A stretch of 64,000 nt of DNA from Seiridium cupressi (taxonomy: Eukaryota; Ascomycota; Sordariomycetes; Amphisphaeriales; Sporocadaceae). Within the stretch, counting starts at the first letter, position 1, and each line of letters begins with the position of its first letter. The stretch is from contig JARVKI010000089.1 of NCBI GenBank assembly GCA_036674765.1, positions 62,001-126,000 on the forward strand. Direction: 5' to 3'. Shown one piece after another: positions 55,687-64,000 of this stretch. The notes beneath the pieces were generated by a model. It was not told where the DNA came from. It did not search any database and worked only from the letters and a program-made list of their open reading frames with translations. The position numbers and the translations under genes are program-made.

Positions 55687-56346
55687 GATTGCTGACGTCT
55701 TCGACGATGATTTTCGACCAGCATCAAGAAGCAATTTGACAGGTCGTATGCATGGGAATGTTGATATGGAGCTGACGTCGGGATGGACCCGAGCTCCTCA
55801 GGTCCCTGACTGCGGCGTTCCGGGGTTTCGGACTGGGTCTCGGGTGCGATGACGAGGTTGGGCGCGACTAGTGCCGAGATTGACTTTTTTTTTTTAGCGC
55901 ATGTGCCATGCCGTCGTTCAGCTACAAAAGTAGACCAAATCACCAAATCTAAGCTAGAGTCAGGCAAAGGGCCAAGAAGTCTGCGGTCAATTCACGGATA
56001 TTAATTCTCTCATAATAAATAGCAATAGTCAGCAAATTTCTAGTTCCTCAGATTTCTTTCAACTTTTCTTTTTGTGTATAGTTCACTGAGCATCCGGAGT
56101 ACAGGACCTCGGCAGACTCGGTAAGACTACATTTGGATGTAGATCTCACTAGATCACCAGACTAGGCACATTTGGCCCACCTCCACGATACCAAGCAGGG
56201 ATAATTAAAGTCAATCACTTCGGAAAACTCCGAGTTGTTTCCCGTTTTAACATTGGAGGATTTCCTTGTGCGCCTCCTCGAGAATCACCTTCGTCCTTGA
56301 AACCATTGGTAGCAGCAACCCCGTTCACGATCACCAGCTTGCGGCC
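55687..56346. promoter_or_regulatory. Divergent upstream region, glucosyltransferase/DUF2985
   Basis: Region between ATGs at 55686 (minus) and 56347 (plus). The part nearest the glucosyltransferase (55687-55900) looks like N-terminal coding sequence in a shifted frame and contains a T10 run (minus strand A10) near 55886-55895. The remainder is AT-rich and probably a bidirectional promoter. Confidence 0.45.
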
Positions 56347-57618
56347 ATGGCGCAATCACCGGCTGGCGACGGCATCATGGGCCGCGTGCGAAGTGCTTCC
56401 TTGAGCATCATGCAGACAAACCCCCAACTGGGAATGTGGCAGGCGACCGGAACAGCAATTGCGCAGGCTCCAAACCTTACGGAACTAGGCGGATCTGAGC
56501 TTGGAGACAAGATCGAGTTCACCGCCCATGGCCACTCGGCTCTCACGGCGGTGCGAGAGACCGACGGAAATCTCGTCCTGACACGCACGCAAACGGCATT
56601 GGAAACCGTACCAGAAGTAGCCACGGGTCCATCGTCACCTGAGCAGCAAGATGAGGCAAGGTACCGGCCAATCCGGAGCGCCACTTTGGCTGAAATCCAT
56701 CAGGAGAAGCCGAAGAACCATTGGAAGCAGGTCGTGGCGAACGGATTCAAAGCTTTGTGGACGTTCTTCCTTACTCCGTCTGGGTTTTTCATTGTCATTT
56801 ATTTTCTTAATATCGTGGTATGTGATTGATCGTGGATTCAAGTTTTGGTATGAAGTGGACTAATCATATTGCTCACAGGCATGGGGAGTAAGTTGCCTTC
56901 GTAGGGAGGCCTCGGCTTTCGCCGAATAATGAGCTACCCTGTTCCTGCGGTCTATCGCTAACGATCAATTGCGTTGTCTAGGCCATGTTGTTCTTTCTCC
57001 TGCTGAAAGCGGCACCAGCCATGAACTACCCCACCGCTGATGATGATAACTCACCAAGAAAGAAATGGCTTGAGATCGACAGTCAGATTCTGAACGCCTT
57101 GTTCTGCGTCACGGGCTTTGGGTTGGCTCCTTGGCGTTTTCGTGACCTATACTTCTATATTCGCGCAGCTTGGTTCCACGACAAGGTAGCCATGCGAAGG
57201 CTGGCTGCCCAGAATAAGGGCTGGTTCCGCCCACCGACCTGGGCTTCTGAGATGGAAGAAAATGACGGGCAGTCAGCTCCAGGCGATGAAGAAGGCAAAA
57301 CAACGTTTACAGGCAAGGCCGCTCCGCCAACAGCAGTCTGGAAACTGGGCTTCAATACTTGGATGATGGTTTTGAACACGGGGTTTCAGGTTGTCCTGTC
57401 ATACTTCATGTGGGCTTACAACCGGCTCGATCGCCCCGTACGTGATTAAGCCCTCTCCCATCTGGTCCAAATGCTAAACTATATAGAGTTGGGCGACCGG
57501 CACATTTATCGGATTGGGGTGCGGCGTATCTATGTTTGCCGGTCTCATGTCGTGGTGGGAAGGCCGTAAAGTTAAGAAGATTGAGGGGCCTAAGGTCAGA
57601 ATTGTCGATACGGTATGA
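56347..57618 (+). CDS. DUF2985 integral membrane protein
   Basis: Four exons, 56347-56817, 56879-56887, 56982-57437 and 57487-57618, give 355 aa. The second exon is a 9-nt micro-exon (Ala-Trp-Gly). Introns are 61, 94 and 49 nt. The DUF2985 core is RFRDLYFYIRAAWFHDKVAM, RRLAAQNKGWFR. Transmembrane segments flank it: FFIVIYFLNIV-AWG-AMLFFLLL, WKLGFNTWMMVLNTGFQVVL and TFIGLGCGVSMFAGLMSWW. The N-terminus is Ser/Pro/Thr-rich and cytosolic-like. I end the gene at the TGA at 57618; a donor-like GTATGA at 57613 could instead splice to a further exon beginning 57664. Function unknown; divergently placed with a sterol-glucosyltransferase-like gene. Confidence 0.78.
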
Positions 57619-57817
57619 TGCATCAGACGCAAGACAACTTATGGGTGACTAGACATTTTATAGATTATTAAGCCTTCCATTGCTATCAAGGAGCTCATGA
57701 TTGCTTGCTTGCTATCAATTTGTATCATTCCCATCATCTATGACAGGGGCTTTGCTTGTGTGGGGGAAATGACAAAAGACTGGCGAGCATCTCTGGATTT
57801 GCCTATCGGCGCATCCA

Positions 57818-59804
57818 TCACACGCTTTCCTCTTCGGTATCGCTTTCATCATCGGTGTCGCTCTCCCTATCCGTCGTGTCCGCCCCATAATCGGCAACTT
57901 CACTCCAGTCACTGCGTGTTTCCCGGCTGGAAGGCTCTCCGTTTTCCCTGAAGCCCTCCCGATATGGGCTACCGATCTCTCTTGCTTCTAACCGGTACCA
58001 CAAGCGACATATATTCCTCTGGATGTTCTTTCCTAAGAGCTTGTGAAGCAGCGCTAAGAACTCAACCTTCTTGGTCTGTGTCTCATAAACCTCTCCTCAC
58101 TGGGCATGGATCTGAGACCATTCCTGTAGATCACCAGAATATTCAGGTCGGATGTCGAGTAAAGGATCACTGGTAGATTTCGAAGTCTCTGCCGCCCTTT
58201 GCCTTTCGAACACAGCCGATTCCGCTTCGAGTTCATTCATAACCGCTCCAAAATCATCCTCCTCCGGGTTTGTATCCCATACATATACCATGTAGCGGAG
58301 GAGTTCTGGAGCAACTCTTAGAATGTCTGCTGTGGAAGCCATGGAGAGATCGATACCGAAGCTGAGCAATTTCCAAACGCATTTCCAGGATTCTTCTTTT
58401 ATTCCCAAAAGAACCAGTTCAAATAGAACTATACCATGTACTTCGGAACGTGAGGCGAGCTGTCCGTGAATTTGGTCCGTCCCCAGAACCAAAACATAGT
58501 TTTATCAAGAAAGCAGCCGATTCAGGTTGATCTTCCGTCACGGCTTTGATAATGTCACCACAAGCTATTGCCCCCCACGTGTGGCGACCTGCCGCCGAAT
58601 TTAGAATAAACCGTTCGGCCTCTCGCGATAGACCATCCATTTTTGTCACTCGAGCGTGTAGAAGTAGAAGTATTTGCTCGCTGCGAGTCAAGTCGTCGCC
58701 GTTGTTGCATATCTCTAGTGACTCGGGATATTTTTCAAGGACGAATTCGAAGAACTTGATGGTTCCGTCGTGTAAATACTTGAGATGTTCTGTTAAGTGC
58801 CCTGGCGGTAGAATACCTTCCTCACTTGGGTCAAACTTCTCACGCCAAACGGTGAAAAGGCTCACTGCGATGGATACATGACCCTCTTGAAGAGCACGCT
58901 CCCATAGCCATTTTAGTGGCATTGCGCCAGCTGACAGTAGAAGTTCCACCATGTGGACAGGCCCATCATGATCATGGTATTTGCCATTGTGCGTGACGGC
59001 GGATAGAAGCACCGAAGTAAAGTCGAATTCCTCTAGCCAAGGCTCTTTTAGAAGTCTTTGCATAATAACAACCGAGCCGCAGTTTGCGGTGAGCTTAAGA
59101 TGATATACTTCTATGTGGATACCCTGATCCATGAGGTAAAGCCCTACTTCCTCTGCCTGATACATTTGGGACGGATGAGTCATGCGAATGCTATGAATCA
59201 CCTCCATCAACCAATCTATTGGTTCTGTCGCAAGACTCCTGGTGGTGTTTAAGTCATAGCCACTCTCCACGAGATGACGTACGACATCTAGTCGAGACTT
59301 CTGAACAGCTACTTGGAGGGGAGATTCCCACGCCAAGCCCCAGTCACCGTGAAGATAGCCGAATGCTTTAATGTCAACGCAGAAATCCACAACACGCTTG
59401 AACGTGGTGAAGTCCTTAATTGATCCCCTCGGTGCCTTCCACGGTCCTCTAGAGAATGTTTCTCGAGTTCTTGGGGCCTTTTTGATCATGAATAAGAGAA
59501 TGGGCAACCGAAGCGGGAATGGGTGTACTGCGCGACAGACGTCCCAGAAAAAATCATCAGGTGAGTGGGTCCAGTCACACTCGTCACCTAGTTCACAATA
59601 TCTTTTGACTTCCCATTGATAGACCCTGTTTTGAAGTTCGATATCCTTCCTAATCATGTCAAACAGCGTGATGCAGCTCCAGTGACGACGGCAGCATCTG
59701 GCGAGGCCGAAGACTTCTACGGGATCCTCGAGATAACCTATGATCATGTGGATTATCTCCAGTGGAAGCCTTGTGAAAGGTGTGTCATTTTCAGTCCGGG
59801 CCAT
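57818..59804 (-). pseudogene. F-box/ankyrin protein gene with frameshift and UGA
   Basis: The ATG at 59804 opens 461 codons with an N-terminal F-box (FTRLPLEIIHMIIGYLEDPV, FGLARCCRRHW) and degenerate ankyrin repeats (LQVAVQKSRLDVVRHLVESG, HMVELLLSAGA). Near 58490 the sensible protein leaves this frame. A second frame (QIHGQLASRSEVHGIVLFEL, IKEESWKCVWKLLSFGIDLS) runs to a TGA at 58099-58097. Beyond that TGA the same frame stays protein-like (EVYETQTKKVEFLALLHKLL, GKNIQRNICRLWYRLEAREI) and ends in an acidic tail at 57818. A one-base indel and a Trp TGG to TGA change explain this simply. An 84-nt in-phase intron (donor GTGAGG) could alternatively remove the TGA, and an unseen intron the shift. 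If expressed intact it would be an SCF substrate receptor. Confidence 0.65.
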
Positions 59805-60776
59805 AAAATCGTTTTGGGAGTGCTGTTACTGCTCCTTCGACGGGAGCTGTGAAGCGATTTGAGTACTTCCGTTGGATCCACTAATTAGACTTCGGATTGA
59901 ATTTCAGCAGCACTGATTAGTAGATTTGCAGGTCGTGCGAGTGTGTTTGTAGGGAATAAGGGTCAAGTTTTGCATAGGCTAGATGATCTGGTGTGAAAGA
60001 AAGTTCTGTTTCCAGCAGGTAATGATTACAAAGAGATGATTTCAGTCAGGGGATGCTTTGTCTGTTGAAAGCCCATTTGTTTCATATGCATCGCACTATC
60101 CTCCCTTTAGTGTTGTATGTAGTATATTGAGAAATTGCGGACTAGGGAATCCATACTGTCTGCGCAACGCCCAGACGAAATAAAGAGAATGAAACAAGTG
60201 GTTTGATATATCATAGATGCTAATTGTCAATACCATGAAACGTCAAAGTCAGGACAGTCATAGCCGCCGCCGCAGCTATTGGGAGAGAGGCTTAGTGTAC
60301 CAAACAGCCCACGAATTAGCTAGTGTAGTTGGCCCTTCACCTATATGAAACATTCTGCCTTGTGAATTGATATGGACAAAAACCTCCACTCTTCCATAGC
60401 CCAACGGTTGCTATATAGCGAACTTGTTATTTGGGAAGTATATCTTAGATAATGTTGAAACTAAGTAATACTAAGAGCTTAACTACTATGTTATGACGTG
60501 TCAGACATTCTCATGACCTGATGCGATGTTTTTTTTTTCATAAAGTGATGGAAATTAGTGCTTCAACTGCACATAATGCCCAATGTATTAGAAGTCTATA
60601 TTGAAACTTATGGCAAAACTCTTAGATTTGTCAAAACACAGAAACAATCCTTTTCCTATACGCAGGGAAATTGTGTTTTCAGATGATTGGAGCCGCTCGT
60701 ACTATGTTATATTCATATGTTATCATCCATTTAGTAGCATAAGTGAACGAAGTAAGCAGGACTCTGGCTATTTAGG
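59805..60776. other. Intergenic region
   Basis: Promoter of the F-box/ankyrin gene and 3' flank of the transporter relic. AT-rich with a T10 run near 60530; no recognisable genes. Confidence 0.45.
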
Positions 60777-62440
60777 CTACCCCCGCTCATAATGCGGTCT
60801 ATCTAGTTCCTCAGTTTCCAAATCTATGCGTTCTATGAATAGAGATGTCAAAAAGCCAAGTGCTCCAAACCCTGCGAGGATCATCCAGACATCATGCATG
60901 GCGTAACACTCTCGGACTGAATCTATCAGAGCCACCGGTAGCTCTACATTGTGTAGGAAGAGAATGAAAGCGATCGCCTCGTTTGGATCGCTGAGCGCAG
61001 CAATCGATTCTGGCAACGTCCCCAAATCCTTTAGAGCACTTGTAAAGATTCCGTTAAACGTGGTTGAGCCTATAGCGAGGCCGATGGGCGCACCGAACAG
61101 GCAAAACGAGACGAGGATTCCGATGGCGAGTCCTTGATCCTTCACGGTAGGAGCATTAGCTTGCATAGAAATCGCAGGAGCCGTAAAAATAGTGCCTAAG
61201 CCGATACCAACAATAGCTTGAAAACCGACGGTGGCAGCTCTGGCGGAACTAACGCTCCCATGATTGTCCCAGAGAAAAACTACACCGGTACCAACCGCCA
61301 GGAATACCCAGCCAACCCAGATCTTCCATCGATAATGACGGAAGAAATCCACCGCCCAGGCCGCGACTCCGATGAACACATTACGAATCAGCAGAAAGGG
61401 AGTACAAATATTGCGGATTGTAACGGTGCCTCGAGATAGACGGCTTGGAAGTAGAAGGGCAGATACAGGAGCAGTTTGTACAAGACCATGCCATGAATGA
61501 AGCCGCCAATCAAGGTGACCTGCGCAGTCCGAGATTTGAATATGGCGACGCTGAACGACAACGGAAGAAACGTCTTCCAGGATGACCAGGAGTACATCAC
61601 ACCTGCCCAACTTAATGGGAGGGAGAAGACCATGCATCCACTGCTGAACTGGATGATGCCAATCCTATCAATCTTAGCTAAGCGGGTCTTAATCGACTGC
61701 TCGATAGGCTTCAGACGCAGGAACGCCGTGGAGAGCACCACGCCAGCAGCGATCAGAGGCAGATTGATCCAGCCAATCCAGCGCCAATCAACGAGCTCAC
61801 TGAAAAAGGCGCCGAGAACGGGCCCCAGGATGCCGCCGACCGCAATCGGCACGGCCAGGAGTCTATTATACAGTGGGCGTTCCTTTAGGGTGATGTCGGC
61901 CACGATGAGTTCGCTCAAGACATCGAGACCGCCTCCCCCAAGACCTTGCAGTACTCTGCCTAGTATTATGACGGCCATGGACTTTCTGACCGAGGAGACG
62001 ATGGAGCCGCCAGCGAGGAGCAGGGATGCGGAATTGAGGATGAGCTTGCGTCCAAGCGCATCTGACATGCTAGTGTAAATGGGCTGGACGATGACGACCG
62101 CGAGAGTGAATGATATGCTCGCCTAGAAGGCTTCGAGAGCGGTTCGACTAAGATCGCTTGCGATGGCATATATCCTGTTGGTGGGGGGCTTCCATTCGAA
62201 AGTCAGTGGTGAGCACACCGGAATCGCGACGGCCAAGATTGTCGCATCAAGCGATACAATTAGCACCACTATTAAAAGAGACAAGAAGGCAAGGTAAAAT
62301 GATATTGATTTTACTCTAGGGGAACTCGGCGATAACGGCTCGGTCACGACTTGATCTCCTGACTTTTCCAGGTTGTAATCAGGTCCAGTTGGCGCCTGCG
62401 GCCTGTCGATGACATCGCTCTGAGATGCCTCTTGCGACTA
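60777..62440 (-). pseudogene. MFS drug-transporter (DHA family) pseudogene
   Basis: Recognisable 12-14-helix MFS transporter: FYLAFLSLLIVVLIVSLDAT, ILAVAIP, SMSDALGRKLILNSASLLLA (motif A region), VLQGLGGGGLDVLSELIVAD, VPIAVGGILGPVLGAFFSEL, TLIGGFIHGMVLYKLLLYLP and AIVGIGLGTIFTAPAISMQA. Lesions: no in-frame ATG upstream of the first helix (first candidate codon is GTG at 62347). TAG at 62125-62123 where the family has Trp (EAF-stop-ASISFTLAV). A probable internal deletion around 61560 (SWKTFLPLSFSVAIFKSRTA is too short). A frame change near 61390 (LPFC then a stop; LIRNVFIG continues in another frame). Such transporters export small toxic compounds; this copy should not be functional. Confidence 0.8.
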
Positions 62441-64000
62441 GATCTTGATGGCATGCTGTCAATTGAAGGTTTCTACCCTGCTTGTATTAACACAGCGCGG
62501 TGTTGTATGGCTCATATTGTTGTCTAATCACACTACTACCGTATTATATAGTTGCGTGTATTTAGATGGAGGGGCTGACAAATCCCAGATTCAACAGTTC
62601 GATCGTGCAGCATCCCTGCTTCGCGTATGGCACCATCAGTCCATGAAGGCAGGTTTGACTGTTGCGTGCCATTTCCCAGGGCATTACTAATGTGCTTCGC
62701 TTATGCAGCGGCCATATTGTTGATTATTACTAGGTACTGGATTTAAAACATTATTGATACATTACCGACCTACGTGGCAATTTCTCTAATTGACATGGTA
62801 TGGCTTTGATGAAAACAGGTATTTGGAATAAGCATTATCACTGCTTCATAAGCGCCTAGGGTTGGGACTATAGAGATGTCGAAAAAACATGCTGCAAATA
62901 GCCTACCAAAAGCTCAATGTCATTGTAAGGGACATTTATTTCGGTCTCGCGCTAATCCCATTCTGCTGCTAGTGCTAGCGAGCAATTGCCAGCGCATGTG
63001 TGATGAACGCTACATTTAGTGAGCCGAGTGGATGATAGTGAAATAGTGTTTCCATCCGTAAACGGAGACCACAAAGCCTGTCTCGCGAAGATGCTGCCGA
63101 GGTTTGGAGAGTTATGTCAAATACTTTCACATTCATTAGACTGATTTCATAAGTATAGGTCAAATAAACGCAATCACACGACTTACGTAGAGATCTATTA
63201 GACACAAATCGACACGGGACTTGTGCTATGTTACTCGTAGCTCGCATCTACGGCTTGCAATTATAGGGTAATAAGTCTGCCCAAACATCGTTCCCCTCAC
63301 CGAGGTAGGCTAAAGATCATCTTACAAGGTTGCCATAGCAAGTAGAACCTTCGTACTCAGATCCTTAAGACGAGATACGAGAATATACAAGTGAGAACCG
63401 TGCAGAAACTATCAGTCTTCTCGATAACAAATTGAAGTTTGCCGGAACACAATGAACCCATAAGATTGTAGCATGCTACATAGACCAGAGGTTCAACTCA
63501 AGGCTGGTAGTTTGATAGTAAGAGCATTGGACGTCACTACGATTCAGTTTTACGTAGTGAAAATTGCCTGAGGTGTGAGAGAACCGTTGAATTATATCAT
63601 CTGATGACGGATAATTTGAAGAGACCAATACCCTGCATCAAGAAGGCTCATGACTCGTCCAATCTAAAATAGCCAGCAAATAGCGCGAAGGTTTTAGTTT
63701 GCGGCCTGCTCTCCGAAACCATATTTCATCCAATAAGAAGTAGCGCGTGATCTTTTGTCTAGCCCTTCAAGACAAAAAGAATTGTTATAAATGATTCTAA
63801 CCTATAAGTCTGAGCGGTGAGACTAAAATGGAACTTACTAGTTACAAGGAATGACGTTGAAACATCTTATTCGGGGCCGAACACCTGTTCTTGTCGCTAC
63901 GAGCAGGTTTGAGCGTAGAACATCACGTCATGAAGCCATCAACCCACTCATCAACGTATAGCATTAGCTAGCAGTGATTGTGGACCTGCCATAAGGTGTC
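62441..64000. other. AT-rich region at right edge
   Basis: About 1.5 kb with short frames only, none with recognisable similarity. No repeat structure or RNA gene was seen by eye. Confidence 0.45.

Noticed and set aside
57664..57950. Possible fifth exon of the DUF2985 gene
   Set aside because: It would overlap the antisense end of the F-box/ankyrin gene, and its 3' part reads as the complement of that gene's acidic tail.

Overview
This 64 kb window is nuclear DNA of a filamentous ascomycete (Pezizomycotina). The evidence is the intron style (37-160 nt, GTAAGT/GTATGT donors, CTRAC/CTAAC-like branch sites, YAG acceptors) and the gene families: Zn2Cys6 regulator, HET-domain relic, LaeA-type methyltransferase relic, Clr5-domain proteins, hybrid histidine kinase, G1 (eqolisin) peptidase, DUF1769 and DUF2985. 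Most gene models below were spliced by hand from reading-frame continuity, so exon borders are inferences unless marked as single-exon. I saw no tRNA, rRNA, CRISPR array or intact transposon.

Layout. 1.4-3.1 kb: secreted beta-lactamase-fold protein that has lost its catalytic residues. 3.6-5.7 kb: low-complexity protein of unknown function with an in-frame UAG (or a 159-nt intron). 7.4-8.3 kb: LaeA-like methyltransferase pseudogene. 8.8-15.3 kb: a compact group made of a Zn2Cys6 transcription factor, a thiamine-diphosphate 2-oxo-acid decarboxylase and a divergent aromatic-type aminotransferase. It looks like an Ehrlich-type amino-acid catabolism module and shares an ACTCCG/AGTCCGAT motif between promoters. 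16.3-16.8 kb: HET-domain relic. 18.4-20.7 kb: two single-pass membrane proteins. 23.5-27.3 kb: hybrid histidine kinase. 27.6-30.5 kb: head-to-head pair of paralogous MYND-finger genes with a conserved intron. 31.1-37.7 kb: two Clr5-domain genes in tandem, the first with a long ankyrin array. 38.7-41.0 kb: membrane alpha/beta hydrolase and a small cupin, convergent. 41.8-46.5 kb: F-box protein, DUF1769 protein and G1 glutamic peptidase. 48.6-51.3 kb: GH43 glycoside hydrolase and a small membrane protein. 52.0 kb: isolated UBR-box-like mini-ORF. 52.9-57.6 kb: sterol-glucosyltransferase-like gene divergent from a DUF2985 membrane protein. 57.8-59.8 kb: F-box/ankyrin gene carrying a frameshift and a UGA. 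60.8-62.4 kb: MFS transporter pseudogene. The last ~1.5 kb is AT-richer DNA without recognisable genes.

How it fits together. The aminotransferase would convert aromatic amino acids to 2-oxo acids and the decarboxylase would convert these to aldehydes. The adjacent Zn2Cys6 protein is the natural candidate regulator. This is inferred from gene families, orientation and the shared promoter motif. A second theme is gene decay: the methyltransferase, HET, F-box/ankyrin and MFS loci each carry one or more stop codons in an otherwise conserved frame. At least three of them look like Trp TGG changed to TGA or TAG, as G:C to A:T mutation (RIP-like) would produce. The decarboxylase module, the MYND pair with its conserved intron, and the Clr5 pair are the best candidates for functional follow-up.
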